This document shows, piece by piece, positions 45,254 through 55,328 of a stretch of 64,000 nucleotides of DNA. The notes under the pieces were generated by a model, which worked only from the letters and a program-made list of their open reading frames with translations, did not search any database and had not been told where the DNA came from. Position numbers and translations under genes: made by a program. Location of the stretch: contig DATKVV010000024.1 in NCBI GenBank assembly GCA_035529895.1, positions 54,825 to 118,824 of the forward strand, in the 5' to 3' direction. This DNA is from JAUWKC01 sp035529895. GTDB lineage: Bacteria; Planctomycetota; Phycisphaerae; Sedimentisphaerales; Anaerobacaceae. The first letter of the stretch is position 1, and each line of letters begins with the position of its first letter.

Positions 45254-48200
45254 ATGGAAGAAATCAGCCAAAGAAAAGGTCTCCTCTCTTGGTTCGCGGC
45301 CAACCATGTTGCCGCAAACCTGCTTATGTGTTTGGTGATAGCGGCCGGGCTACTTTCCATACTCACTATCAAGGTCGAATTCTTCCCCGAGTTCACGCTC
45401 GATATGATTACCGTGACCGTCCCCTACCTCGGTGCCTCTCCTGCCGACGTTGAGGAAGGTGTGATCCTTCGCGTCGAGGAGGGCGTTGCTGCCGTGGACG
45501 GCATCAAACGGCTTACCGCCACCGCCGCTGAAGGCGCCGGCACCGTTATGATTGAAGTCGAGGAGTACGCCGATGCGAAGGAGGTCCTGGATGATGTAAA
45601 GGCCGAAGTTGACAGAATCATTACCTTTCCCGAAGAGACCGAAAAACCTATCATCACCGAAATTAACACCCGCTACGAAGTCATCACTATTGTTATCTAC
45701 GGCAATGTCCCCGAGAAAACCCTTAAACAGTTTGCGGACCGCGTCCGCGACGACCTGACCGCCATGGATAATATCAGCCAAGTCGATGTCACCGGGGTGC
45801 GACCCTATGAGATTTCAATCGAGGTTTCCGAAAAGAACCTCCGCCGCTACGGCTTGACTTTCGACCGGGTAGCCGACGCCGTCAGAAATTCCTCGCTCGA
45901 TATCCCCGCCGGCTCCGTTAAAACCGCCGGTGGTGAAATCCTCGTCAGGACCGAAGGCCAGATGTACTACGGTCCCGAATTTGAAAATGTCATAGTTTTT
46001 GCCCGGGATGACGGCACCGACGTAAGGCTGCGGGACATTGCCGCCGTCAGGGATGATTTCGCTGATACCGACCTCTACGCCAGGTTTGATGGAAAACCCG
46101 CCGCTTTGGTCAAGGTCTATCGCGTCGGCGACCAGGGCGCCCTCGATGTTGCCGACACCGTCAACAGGTACGTCGAACAAAGAAAAGACTTCCTGCCCGC
46201 AGGCGTTTCCATGGCAACCTGGGAAGACACCTCCGTTTGGCTGAGGGCCAGAATCGACCTTCTCAGAAGAAATGGCTACCTCGGCCTCATTCTCGTGTTT
46301 TTATGTCTGACCCTCTTTCTCAATGTCCGCCTGGCATTCTGGACCACCATGGGCATACCTATATCCTTCCTGGGCGCCTTTTGGCTGTTGCCAAGGTTCG
46401 ATGTTTCGTTGAATATGATATCCCTGTTCGCGTTTATCATGTCCCTCGGTTTGGTCGTCGACGATGCCATTGTGGTCGGCGAGAACATCTTCGCGTGCCG
46501 ACGCCAGGGAATGACCAGAATTCAGGCCGCCATAAAAGGTGTACGGGAAATGGCCGCCCCCGTTACTCTGGCTGTCCTTACCACCGTCTTTGCCTTTATG
46601 CCCCTGCTCTTTCTCATCGGAATCATGGGCAAGATTATGCGTGTTATACCTATCGTAGTCATAAGTGTGCTTATGGTTAGTCTCGCAGAAGCTTTATTGA
46701 TCCTCCCCGCCCATCTTTCCGGAGGCAGCTTTTTCTGGAAATTACGCCTTTTCTGGCTTATCGACAAGATTCAAACCGCCACCGAACGCCGGCTCGAGCG
46801 ATTCGTGAACGGCAGCTTCGCCCGCTTTGTCGCCGCTGCCGTCAGACGGCGATATGTCACCGTCGCCGCAGCTCTGGCCATCTTTGCCATTACTCTGGGG
46901 TGGATTGTCGGAGGCTACATTAAAATCGTGTTCTTTGACCCCGTCGAAGCCGACAACATGGTTGCCACGTTGGCCATGCCCATGGGTACTCCCGTCAGGC
47001 AGACCCGCCAGGTCGTTGCCCGAATTGAAAGAGCTGCCGAGCAGCTAAGGAAAGAGGTCGACGCCAACCGTCCCGGCAAACCCTCTATCATCAAACACGT
47101 CGCAACCACCATCGGCGACCAGCCCCAAAGCCGTGGAGGCCACGGCCCCGTCCGCGGTGTCGGTGCCGTCTCCGACTCCCATCTGGCCGAAGTCAACATC
47201 GAACTGCTTGGTGCCGAAGGGCGTGAGGACATCTCAAGTGCAGACCTCAAAAATCGCTGGAGGCAACTCGTCGGCGAAATCCCCGGCGTCTCCTCCCTTA
47301 CCTTCTTTGCAGAAATTATGAGTACCGGCGAACCCATAAACGTCGAGTTGTCTCACCAGAATTTTGACACCCTGTTGAACGCGGTCGAGAAGTTAAAATC
47401 ATTCTTGCGCGAGTTCTCCGGCGTCAGTGACATCGCTGACAGCTTTGAAGAAGGAAAAGCCGAGCTAAAGCTCCGGCTCAAAGACACCGGACGGACTTTG
47501 GGCCTCACACTTTTTGATTTGGCCAGACAGGTCCGCCAGGGATTCTATGGCGAAGAAGCACAGCGCATCCAGCGCGGGCGAGACGACATCCGCGTCATGG
47601 TCCGTTATCCCGAGCAGGAGCGAAAAAGCCTGGCTGACATCGAGAACATGAGAATCCGCTTACCTGTGGGTACCGAAGTGCCCTTCAAAGAAGTTGCTCA
47701 CGTCGACTATGGCCGAGGTTACGCCGCCATTCAGCGGGCCGACCGAAGACGAGTCGTGAACGTCACCGCGGACGTCGACGAAACCGTCGCCAACGCCCGA
47801 GAGATTAACATGGACCTCGCCACGCGTGTGCTCCCTCGCCTCATGCAGGCATACCCGGGACTGAAATACCGTTTTGCCGGCGAAGAGCGCGAGCGAAACG
47901 AGTCCTTCAGCAGCCTTTTGGTTACCTTCCCGCTGGCCATGCTGGCCATCTACGCCCTCCTGGCCGTACAGTTCCGAAGTTATCTCCAGCCCCTCATTGT
48001 TATGTCCGCCATCCCCTTCGGCATTGTCGGTGCCATCATAGGTCACATATTGATGGGATTTGTCTTCATGACAAAGTTCAATCTCAGCCTCCTTTCAATG
48101 CTCGGAATCGTTGCCCTGTCCGGCGTCGTCGTCAATGACTCACTCATCCTCATCGACCTCATTAACCGGGAACGAAAAGAGGGCGTGGGACTGCCTCACA

Positions 48201-48442
48201 TAATCCGCGACTGCGCTACCCGAAGATTCCGCCCCATTATGCTCACCACTCTTACCACCTTTTTCGGGCTGGCTCCCATGATGCTTGAAAGAAGTCTGCA
48301 GGCACGCTTCCTCATTCCCATGGCCATCAGCCTCGCTTTCGGAGTCATGTTTGCCACGCTCATAACCCTCTTCCTTGTGCCCTCCTTGTACATGATTCTC
48401 GAAGATATTAAAGGTCGAATTCGAATAACTCCGCTCGAGTAG
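45254..48442 (+). CDS. RND efflux pump, HAE-1 type (system 2)
   Basis: 1062 residues with the AcrB topology. Helix 1 lies near FAANHVAANLLMCLVIAAGL; the helix-4 pair is VVDD near residue 401, so both AcrB-type aspartates are present, unlike the system 1 pump. In helix 10, ALSGVVVNDSLILIDL again has Asn in place of Lys940. The periplasmic porter loops show the usual GASPADVEEGVILRVEE motif near residue 57. It belongs to the group of pumps whose N-terminus is a cytosolic tail of about 15 residues. Its role may overlap or complement system 1; no terminator is clear downstream. Confidence 0.92.
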   Translation: MEEISQRKGLLSWFAANHVAANLLMCLVIAAGLLSILTIKVEFFPEFTLDMITVTVPYLGASPADVEEGVILRVEEGVAAVDGIKRLTATAAEGAGTVMIEVEEYADAKEVLDDVKAEVDRIITFPEETEKPIITEINTRYEVITIVIYGNVPEKTLKQFADRVRDDLTAMDNISQVDVTGVRPYEISIEVSEKNLRRYGLTFDRVADAVRNSSLDIPAGSVKTAGGEILVRTEGQMYYGPEFENVIVFARDDGTDVRLRDIAAVRDDFADTDLYARFDGKPAALVKVYRVGDQGALDVADTVNRYVEQRKDFLPAGVSMATWEDTSVWLRARIDLLRRNGYLGLILVFLCLTLFLNVRLAFWTTMGIPISFLGAFWLLPRFDVSLNMISLFAFIMSLGLVVDDAIVVGENIFACRRQGMTRIQAAIKGVREMAAPVTLAVLTTVFAFMPLLFLIGIMGKIMRVIPIVVISVLMVSLAEALLILPAHLSGGSFFWKLRLFWLIDKIQTATERRLERFVNGSFARFVAAAVRRRYVTVAAALAIFAITLGWIVGGYIKIVFFDPVEADNMVATLAMPMGTPVRQTRQVVARIERAAEQLRKEVDANRPGKPSIIKHVATTIGDQPQSRGGHGPVRGVGAVSDSHLAEVNIELLGAEGREDISSADLKNRWRQLVGEIPGVSSLTFFAEIMSTGEPINVELSHQNFDTLLNAVEKLKSFLREFSGVSDIADSFEEGKAELKLRLKDTGRTLGLTLFDLARQVRQGFYGEEAQRIQRGRDDIRVMVRYPEQERKSLADIENMRIRLPVGTEVPFKEVAHVDYGRGYAAIQRADRRRVVNVTADVDETVANAREINMDLATRVLPRLMQAYPGLKYRFAGEERERNESFSSLLVTFPLAMLAIYALLAVQFRSYLQPLIVMSAIPFGIVGAIIGHILMGFVFMTKFNLSLLSMLGIVALSGVVVNDSLILIDLINRERKEGVGLPHIIRDCATRRFRPIMLTTLTTFFGLAPMMLERSLQARFLIPMAISLAFGVMFATLITLFLVPSLYMILEDIKGRIRITPLE

Positions 48443-48681
48443 TCCCGTTGGATTGGCCCCCGCCTCCAAACCGCTCCGCCCCTCCTCGCAACTCTCGCAC
48501 GCAAGTCATTGCATTCTTTCGAGGCCTTACATGGACTGACCTCTACCTTGTAAGTCGTTGTCCGCCCAAAGCTTAATGCATTCCGTAAAATTTCCTTCAT
48601 TCTCAAAATTTTCCTGGCCCATCCGGTGTTGAAACCTGATAATATTCATAGGTTGCGTTCGTGCAATGAAAGAGGTCTAGT

Positions 48682-49437
48682 ATGGAGACTGTCGCAAAAT
48701 ACAAACCAAATCTTGAAGTCGTTTCCGACCCTGAAACGCTTGCCCACCGTAGCGTGGAAATCTTTGTTGCCGCCGCTCAAATGTCCTTGGAAGCCAGGGG
48801 CCTCTTTTGCGTTGCCATATCCGGCGGACACACCCCCCGCCACTTCTTTGAACTCCTTGGCGACCTCCCGCGGGCCACGGGACTGCGCTGGGAAAAAATA
48901 CATCTCTTTTGGGTCGACGAGCGCTGCGTCCCCCCCGACTCCCCCCAGAGCAATTACAAGCTCGCCGCCGATACTTTTCTGCCCAAAGTCCCCATCCCTC
49001 AGGAGAACGTCCACAGAATTCCGACCGAACACAGTGACTTCAAAGCCGCTGCTGAAAGCTATGAGCAGGCCATTCGCAAAGTGTTCGGTTTGCAGAAAGG
49101 CCAGGTCCCCCAGTTTGACTTGATTATTCTCGGCATGGGCGTCGATGGTCATACCGGCTCCCTCTTTCCCAACTCTTTCATACCGTTTGAGATGGAGGAT
49201 TTGGCCTGCGTCGTTTACGTGCTTGATGGGAACCTCAACAGGATAACCCTCACCCATCCCGTCTTATGTGCCGCCTCACATCTGGTTGTATTGGTCTCCG
49301 GCCAAGAGAAGGCCGCCATCTTGAAAAAGGTGCTCAACAGTGAGCCTGACGAGGTCCGCTACCCTATTCACGTTCTTTGGCCCATCCTCGACAGAGTCAC
49401 CTGGCTCGTCGACAGCGAAGCCGCCAAACTTCTCTGA
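48682..49437 (+). CDS. pgl: 6-phosphogluconolactonase
   Basis: 251-residue cytosolic enzyme of the oxidative pentose phosphate pathway, hydrolysing 6-phosphogluconolactone. It has the SugarP-isomerase-like fold of the DevB type: FCVAISGGHTPRHFFELLG, LFWVDERCVPPDSPQSNYKL and LIILGMGVDGHTGSLFP with the catalytic His. AGAGGT precedes the ATG. It stands alone; no zwf or gnd is adjacent. It converges with the LysM gene, with a long inverted repeat between the two stops. Confidence 0.93.
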   Translation: METVAKYKPNLEVVSDPETLAHRSVEIFVAAAQMSLEARGLFCVAISGGHTPRHFFELLGDLPRATGLRWEKIHLFWVDERCVPPDSPQSNYKLAADTFLPKVPIPQENVHRIPTEHSDFKAAAESYEQAIRKVFGLQKGQVPQFDLIILGMGVDGHTGSLFPNSFIPFEMEDLACVVYVLDGNLNRITLTHPVLCAASHLVVLVSGQEKAAILKKVLNSEPDEVRYPIHVLWPILDRVTWLVDSEAAKLL

Positions 49438-49445
49438 CCCTGATG

Positions 49446-49497
49446 CCTGAGTTGGCCGCAGCCGTGTGCCTTTGTTCGGCCTTTAAGTTCACTCAGG
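49446..49497. other. Long hairpin between convergent pgl and LysM genes
   Basis: An outer stem CCTGAGT/ACTCAGG (7 bp) encloses an inner GGCCG/CGGCC (5 bp). It spans the LysM stop codon. No T-run follows on either strand, but the position suits a bidirectional mRNA end. Confidence 0.35.
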
Positions 49498-49977
49498 TAT
49501 GATTAGTCTCGCGCCGGGCTTGAGATTATTCGGATTCTTCAGACTTGCACGGTTCGCCTCAAAAATCTTTTCCCATTTATTTGGCGAGCCATAGTATTTT
49601 TCCGAAATGCCCAGGAGTGTGTCACCCTCGCGCACAATGTGAACCCTCCCCTCTCGCGTCTTTTCACGGCTGTCTTTATTAGGAAATTGCGCCCCTGCCT
49701 GCTCTGCTCGTTGCCTCCCTCCGCTCCTTCGCGGCTGGCTGCCTTGCTCAGTCGGGCTATTATCTCCTATGTTGGTAGCCGTTGTATTCGAAGGCTGCTG
49801 TGCTCTGTCTACACCCACAGCACCAGGCTCAAAAAAACCTTCGCGGTGCAACCGGCCATCGCTGCTCTCCGGCGTTGTTGGTTTGATGCTCAGACTCGGT
49901 TGGGTGCAAAGCCACAGCCCGGCGGCAATTACCACCGCCAGTCCAAGAATCATTCCGATTTTAAGGTCTTTTGGCAC
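49489..49977 (-). CDS. Membrane-anchored LysM protein
   Basis: 162 residues: a membrane segment (LKIGMILGLAVVIAAGLWLC), a low-complexity hydrophilic linker, then one LysM peptidoglycan-binding domain at the C-terminus (HIVREGDTLLGISEKYYG, then NPNNLKPGARLIIP). The GTG start lies inside the secDF 3' end (17-bp overlap), which suggests translational coupling; an ATG eight codons later is possible. It may tether the translocase region to the wall, but that is speculation from position. Confidence 0.8.
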   Translation of the reverse strand: MPKDLKIGMILGLAVVIAAGLWLCTQPSLSIKPTTPESSDGRLHREGFFEPGAVGVDRAQQPSNTTATNIGDNSPTEQGSQPRRSGGRQRAEQAGAQFPNKDSREKTREGRVHIVREGDTLLGISEKYYGSPNKWEKIFEANRASLKNPNNLKPGARLIIPE

Positions 49978-52900
49978 GTGCGATTGTCGATGACTCTATA
50001 CGATTTTGAACCCGCCCGGTCCGCTCTCCGGTCCTCTTGCCAAGCAGCAGTATCGGTGCGGCTATCGCGATCGAGGAATACGTACCAATGACGATCCCGA
50101 AGCTCATCGCAAAATTAAAGCCCCTTAAACTTAGACTTGGCCCGCCGAAGATATACATTATCAGCACAACTATGAATGTCGTAAAGCTTGTTAAAATGGT
50201 TCGTGACAGAGTCTGGTTGATGCTGGCCGTAATTATCTGTGGATTGATATCGCCCTTCCTGCGGTTTTCCCTGATACGGTCGAACACCACAATTGTATCA
50301 TTAAGCGAGTACCCAATCAGCGTCAGAAAAGCCGCTATCATTGCCAGGTCGATTTTGAAGTCTCCGATCAAAAGGCTTTTGCCAATTGGCGTCGCGGCAA
50401 TATAGGTACATGCGGTTATGACGCCGAGGGTGATGCATACATCGTGAATCAACGCTACGATTGCGGCGAAACCATACCGCACATTTCCGAATCGCAGCCA
50501 GATATACGCAACGATCGCAAAAAGCGACAGGATGGTGGCGATCAAAGCTCGTGTTTTTGCTTCGGCGCCGACCGATGGGTCTATCTGTGTCACTCGCGGC
50601 AGCGACGTCTCCAGTGCCGCCGCGCCGGTTACTTTCCTTTTTTCGTTTTCAGCGTATCTTTGCCATTCCTCCTGGCTCAATTCGCGAAAGCCCGCTTCCG
50701 GCGGTATACTTAGGTAGACGAAGGATTCAACCGTCTTGTTCGGGTCAACTTCGTTCAAGCCCTGGCCCAGGAGTTTGTAGTTATACCAATTGAGATCGCG
50801 CATATCCGGCTTGAAGCGCAGGTCCATCAGCCGACCCTCGATTTCTTCCAATGTCGCAGGCCTTGCAATTCTGCAGACGATTTTTATACCGCCCAGAAAG
50901 TCCGCCAGTTCCGGATGCGAGTCTGTAAGTTCCTGGCTTAGTTTATCGACCGAAACTATCTCAGGCTCAAGATTCTGCTGCATTTCCAGCTTGCCCGCAA
51001 AAGCCTGCGATATCGCGTCGTTGACCACCTCGTCGACTTGCGGCTCAGAAACATTCGCATCTGGAAATGCTTTGCTCAGAAGATTCCTTACCAGCACTTT
51101 ATTTACTTGGCTTGTTGTTACCTCGAATGAGGTCGGGTTGTTTAGTGGTGTTACCAGAAGACTGCCCAGCCTGCCGCCCAATTCCGCTTGCGCCTTCCTG
51201 ATTGTCGCAATTGCGCTGTCGGCCGTATGTTGACCCGACTTGCCGAATGCAATGGTTGTTGTGGTCTTGTTTGTTTCCGTCGTATTTATCTCGAACTGTC
51301 TGCTCGACTTGCCGACCCTGTAAACGCTCGCCGCCGCAATAGCCGGGTTTTTCAGGTCCGTCCCGACCTTGTGTATCATATCCTCCACGTGCTGCCTGTC
51401 CATTGCTTCCTTCAGATTGATTTGAACGCTTGTACCGCCGGTGAATTCAATGTCGTACTTGCTGTTTTTCGAATCGTCCCGCGTGAAGAAAACCACCAGA
51501 CCGCCGGCAATAAGTAACGCCGAAATCGCAACGAAAAGCGGCCTCAGTCCCATCCAGTTTACCTTTGGTTCACGTATCAGCCGCAGCATAAACAAGTGGT
51601 CCTTGATTATCCGCCTGGACAACAGGATATCGAAGATTACCCGCGTCACGAATAGCGCCGTGAACATACTTGACGCAATGCCCAGCATAAGCACGATGGC
51701 GAAGCCCTTTATCTCTTCCGAAGCGACCCAGTAGAGAATTGCCGCAGTCAGCAACGTCGTCAGGTTGGCGTCGAAAATAGTCCGAAACGCCCTCTGGTAC
51801 CCATTCCGTATCGCGATTCTAAGCGACGACCCTCGCTGCTGTTCCTCCCGGATTCTCTCAAAAATCAGCACGTTCGCGTCAACACTCATGCCTATGGTCA
51901 ATATCAGACCAGCAATCCCCGGCAGTGTGAAAGTGGCCCTCAGCAGGGCCATTGTTGCCAGCACAAACAGCAGGTTCAGCAGCAGCGCCAGATCTGCAAT
52001 TGAACCGGCAAGAACATAGTAAATCGCCATGCACAATATCACCGTCACAAGGCCGATTATCCCCGCCCGGATGCCTTGGTCCCGGTTGTCCGCCCCAATC
52101 GACGGGCCTATCGTTTTCACCGAGATCGGCTGCTCTATCAATCGCGCCGGCAGAGAACCCGCATTGAGCTTGGTCACCATATCTTCAACTTCGGTCTGCG
52201 TGAACGTCCCTTCTATTATCCCGTCTCTGCCTATTCTGCTCTTTAGATTTGGCGCTGATATTGCGATACCATCCAGCAGAATACACAACGGCCGCCCGAT
52301 ATTCTTCCCGCTCACGCGCGAAAATAAATTCCCGCCTCTTTCATCGAGCCTGAAACCGATGGCCCTGCGCCCCATTGAGTCCTGCGTAGGGTGCGCTTTT
52401 TCGAGTTTCCACGTTTTTTGCTCGCCTGCGCTGTGAAGCATTACGTCACCTTGCTTATTGCTTGCCAGCACATACCACTTGTCGCCAAACTGAGCTACAA
52501 TTGCCGGCCGTCCTTCTTCATCGGCACAGTGCCAGTCTTTGATGTTCTCTATTTCGCACCATACATACCTGTTGTCTGAGGCGTATTTTGGCCCCTTCTC
52601 TTTGAGCGTTTCCACATATCTGCTCATCTCCGCCGTGTCCACCTCGGGGTGGCCCTGTGTTGGCAGTATCCGAAACTCCAGTATGCCGGCACCTTTCAGC
52701 ATTCGTTGAAGGTCTCTCGCGTCGTCCAGTCTTCCCCGGAACTTCCGGTACTCGTCGAAGGCCCTGACTACCTCGCCGATTTTCTCCTTCCTGTCGCTGA
52801 ACCGACTCTCAAGCTCTTCAATCGCCTCGCTTCTTCTCGCAGATTTAACGGGCATCTCAAGCACCGCGTTAATCTGTTCTTCGCTCAGGTTCAGTTTGTC

Positions 52901-53683
52901 GAGCCCTCTCTTGGCCTCTTCATATTTGATGTTCTTGCCTGTTTCGGGATTGGTTAGCTCCTCAACAACACCGGCCCATTCCGAGTACATTTTCACGTAT
53001 CTGGTCAGCAAATCCAAATTGCCTTCCGACGGCAGGTACTCCTTCAACGCCTCTTTCAGTTGTTCTTCATTCAGCTTCATCCAGTCAGCGCGCCGAAGTT
53101 TTATCTCCTCAAGGCTCAGCCCGGCCAACGTTATCAAGTTCTCCGGCACTTTCAGTTGCGCTGCCAGATTGTCTCGCTTCTTTCGCAGTTCCTCCCTTTC
53201 ATCATAAACTGTGGCAAGGTTATTCAGAATAGTCAGTCTCTCCGTAAAGCCCTTTGCAAAATCGTTGAAATCCTGAGCTCGTTGCTCCGCCGGTTTTTGC
53301 AGAGACCGCATGATCATTGCTATATTCAGGTTATCCGCCAGCAGCTCGTTTACCGCGTGCTCATAACGCTGACGTTTCTGCCGTGCCTCCACGCTGGCCA
53401 GCGGCATCTGTATTTCGAAACGCGTACTGCCCTGGGGCCGCCACACAAGGTTTTGAATGTTCGCAGGGTCTATTCGTCTGCGAAGAACGGTTATCATTCT
53501 TTCCGCCATGTCTTTTCGTTCGGCCACGTCCAGACCTTGTGTGTCTATCTCATAAATCAGACTTGTTCCCCCCGCAAGGTCTATTCCCGGTTTCAATGTC
53601 TTGCTGGGCGGCAACAAAGTCCATAGCGCGACAATCACTAAAACAACAATGAAAACAACTTTTGCTGTCAGGTTCTTCTCCAT
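49961..53683 (-). CDS. secDF: Fused protein-translocase subunits SecD-SecF
   Basis: 1240 residues. SecDF uses the proton gradient to pull exported proteins from SecYEG. The SecD half (about 1-690) begins with a membrane helix and PGIDLAGGTSLIYEI, has a long periplasmic P1 loop with an extra helical insertion (residues 150-330, ELRKKRDNLAAQ onward), then the SecD motif AGIIGLVTVILCM and LILTIGMSVDANVLIFERI. The SecF half starts near residue 700 (MGLRPLFVAISALL) and has YDIEFTGGTSVQINL and LIGYSLNDTIVVFDRIREN. Fused SecDF is typical of planctomycetes and some other phyla. AAAGGAAGT precedes the ATG. yajC lies 59 bp upstream. Confidence 0.95.
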   Translation of the reverse strand: MEKNLTAKVVFIVVLVIVALWTLLPPSKTLKPGIDLAGGTSLIYEIDTQGLDVAERKDMAERMITVLRRRIDPANIQNLVWRPQGSTRFEIQMPLASVEARQKRQRYEHAVNELLADNLNIAMIMRSLQKPAEQRAQDFNDFAKGFTERLTILNNLATVYDEREELRKKRDNLAAQLKVPENLITLAGLSLEEIKLRRADWMKLNEEQLKEALKEYLPSEGNLDLLTRYVKMYSEWAGVVEELTNPETGKNIKYEEAKRGLDKLNLSEEQINAVLEMPVKSARRSEAIEELESRFSDRKEKIGEVVRAFDEYRKFRGRLDDARDLQRMLKGAGILEFRILPTQGHPEVDTAEMSRYVETLKEKGPKYASDNRYVWCEIENIKDWHCADEEGRPAIVAQFGDKWYVLASNKQGDVMLHSAGEQKTWKLEKAHPTQDSMGRRAIGFRLDERGGNLFSRVSGKNIGRPLCILLDGIAISAPNLKSRIGRDGIIEGTFTQTEVEDMVTKLNAGSLPARLIEQPISVKTIGPSIGADNRDQGIRAGIIGLVTVILCMAIYYVLAGSIADLALLLNLLFVLATMALLRATFTLPGIAGLILTIGMSVDANVLIFERIREEQQRGSSLRIAIRNGYQRAFRTIFDANLTTLLTAAILYWVASEEIKGFAIVLMLGIASSMFTALFVTRVIFDILLSRRIIKDHLFMLRLIREPKVNWMGLRPLFVAISALLIAGGLVVFFTRDDSKNSKYDIEFTGGTSVQINLKEAMDRQHVEDMIHKVGTDLKNPAIAAASVYRVGKSSRQFEINTTETNKTTTTIAFGKSGQHTADSAIATIRKAQAELGGRLGSLLVTPLNNPTSFEVTTSQVNKVLVRNLLSKAFPDANVSEPQVDEVVNDAISQAFAGKLEMQQNLEPEIVSVDKLSQELTDSHPELADFLGGIKIVCRIARPATLEEIEGRLMDLRFKPDMRDLNWYNYKLLGQGLNEVDPNKTVESFVYLSIPPEAGFRELSQEEWQRYAENEKRKVTGAAALETSLPRVTQIDPSVGAEAKTRALIATILSLFAIVAYIWLRFGNVRYGFAAIVALIHDVCITLGVITACTYIAATPIGKSLLIGDFKIDLAMIAAFLTLIGYSLNDTIVVFDRIRENRRKGDINPQIITASINQTLSRTILTSFTTFIVVLIMYIFGGPSLSLRGFNFAMSFGIVIGTYSSIAIAAPILLLGKRTGERTGRVQNRIESSTIARAKRP

Positions 53684-53742
53684 AAATACTTCCTTTGTGG
53701 TTTGTACTGCCTCGGTCTCTAAGTCACCAACCTGTAACTATG

Positions 53743-54159
53743 TTATTTGTTTTCTTTCGACAAATTCTTCCCGATTGCAGAAGAGACGACCTTTATCTTC
53801 GTGTTATTGGACTCATCCACCTTTAGAGTAATCTCGTCTCCTTTGATGTCCACTACGGTTCCGATAATCCCGCCGATTGTCCGCACGCGGTCGTTCTTTT
53901 CCAGCGATTGCACCATTTGCCGGTGTTCCTGCTGTTTCTTGCGAGGTCCTCTGAAAAGAAGAAAGTACATCACGACGAACATCAGACCCAAAAGAAGCAG
54001 CTGGCTGCTTCCGAAAGGGCTTGACGGCTGAGTTGCCGGCGGCGCGTTCGAGTCCGGCGCGACAGTCATTGATTCGCCTTCTTCGCTCACCGGCGCTGAT
54101 TCGATTCTCGAAGGCGCCTGATTGCCTTCGCCTTGAGCTAATATCCATACGTTGTTCAT
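53743..54159 (-). CDS. yajC: Preprotein translocase subunit YajC
   Basis: 138 residues. YajC joins SecDF in the holotranslocon. One membrane helix (LLLLGLMFVVMYFLLF) is followed by RGPRKKQQEHRQMVQSLEKN and the conserved DRVRTIGGIIGTVVDIKGDE beta-domain. The N-terminal 45 residues are an additional Pro/Ser-rich stretch before the helix, longer than in E. coli YajC. GAAGGGA precedes the ATG. It is read directly before secDF and after tgt, the common tgt-yajC-secDF order. Confidence 0.95.
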   Translation of the reverse strand: MNNVWILAQGEGNQAPSRIESAPVSEEGESMTVAPDSNAPPATQPSSPFGSSQLLLLGLMFVVMYFLLFRGPRKKQQEHRQMVQSLEKNDRVRTIGGIIGTVVDIKGDEITLKVDESNNTKIKVVSSAIGKNLSKENK

Positions 54160-54224
54160 TTGGTTTTCCCTTCATAATCGATTATTAGTCATTGGCAGGA
54201 TGTTAAATCATCAACAAACAATAA

Positions 54225-55328
54225 TCAATAACCATTTCTTAATTGTTCGGCCGCACACTCCCCAAAATTGTCTTTCGCTATCGTTTCCCTTATCTTCGCC
54301 ATAAGTCTTTGGTAGTAGCGCAAATTATGCAGCGATACGAGAATTGGCCCGAGCATTTCGCCCATGTTAAAGAAATGTCTGAGCGTGCCCCGGCTGAACC
54401 GCCTGCAACAGTAACAGTCGCAGCCGCTCTCGATTGGCTCGTTATCCTCAATATGCGCATTGTTCCTCAGCCGCAAAGGACCGTTTGATGTAAATGCGTA
54501 TGCGTTTCGTCCGTTCCGCGTAGGAAGCACGCAGTCGAACATGTCCACCCCGGCCCTTACCGCCGCAATAATATCGCTCGGCATCCCTACGCCCATCAGG
54601 TAGCGAGGCTTGCCCTCCGGCAGAATCGCCGTTGTATGAACAACCGTTCTTATCATATCGTCGTGCCCTTCACCTACACTTAGTCCCCCGATAGCATACC
54701 CGTCAAACTCCAGTTTGACAAGTTCCGACGCGCAGCAACCTCGCAGTGAAGGGTTTGTTCCCCCCTGGACAATGCCAAACAGTAGCTGCTCCCCCTTACC
54801 GTGTGTTTCTTTGCATCGCAAAGCCCAGTTGACGGTTCTTTCTACGGCTTTGTTTAGTTCGGCCTCCTGGCAGGGCAGGCTCACACATTGGTCCAGGCAC
54901 ATTATTATATCTGAACCCAGCCGGTTCTGGATTTGGGTTACAATTTCTGCCGTCAGGTATATTCTTGCCCCGTCCACATGGCTCGCAAATTCGACGCCGT
55001 CATCGTCGACCTTGCTGAGGGGACTTAGAGAAAAAATCTGATAGCCTCCGCTGTCGGTTAATATCGGCTTGTCCCACGCCATAAACCTGTGAAGCCCGCC
55101 AAGCTTTTCCACACAATCCACTCCAGGCCTCAGAAGCAAATGGTACGTATTGGCCAGAAGCATCTCGGCCCCTGTTTCTTCCAGTTGCTCCGGCGTGATT
55201 CCCTTGACCGCACCTGCCGTCCCCACAGGCATGAAGACCGGCGTCTCAACCACTCCGTGAGCCGTCCTCAAGACTCCTCGCCGCGCCGCACAACCTGCGT
55301 CTTTATGGATTATTTCAAAATTCGTCAA
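54225..55328 (-). CDS. tgt: Queuine tRNA-ribosyltransferase
   Basis: 367 residues from TTG 55328. The enzyme exchanges guanine-34 for preQ1 in GUN-anticodon tRNAs. The TIM barrel shows PVFMPVGTAGAVKGITPEQL, LANTYHLLLRPG, the catalytic Asp in LTDSGGYQIFSLS and the nucleophilic Asp in GVDMFDCVLPTRNGRNA. The zinc site is CDCYCC followed by SLHNLRYYQRLM. The frame is open a further 51 codons, but the extra N-terminus is unlike Tgt and lies inside the SpoIID gene, so a TTG immediately before TNFEIIHKDAG is preferred; it overlaps the SpoIID 3' end by 14 bp. No strong ribosome-binding site is seen. yajC lies 65 bp downstream. Confidence 0.9.
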   Translation of the reverse strand: MTNFEIIHKDAGCAARRGVLRTAHGVVETPVFMPVGTAGAVKGITPEQLEETGAEMLLANTYHLLLRPGVDCVEKLGGLHRFMAWDKPILTDSGGYQIFSLSPLSKVDDDGVEFASHVDGARIYLTAEIVTQIQNRLGSDIIMCLDQCVSLPCQEAELNKAVERTVNWALRCKETHGKGEQLLFGIVQGGTNPSLRGCCASELVKLEFDGYAIGGLSVGEGHDDMIRTVVHTTAILPEGKPRYLMGVGMPSDIIAAVRAGVDMFDCVLPTRNGRNAYAFTSNGPLRLRNNAHIEDNEPIESGCDCYCCRRFSRGTLRHFFNMGEMLGPILVSLHNLRYYQRLMAKIRETIAKDNFGECAAEQLRNGY

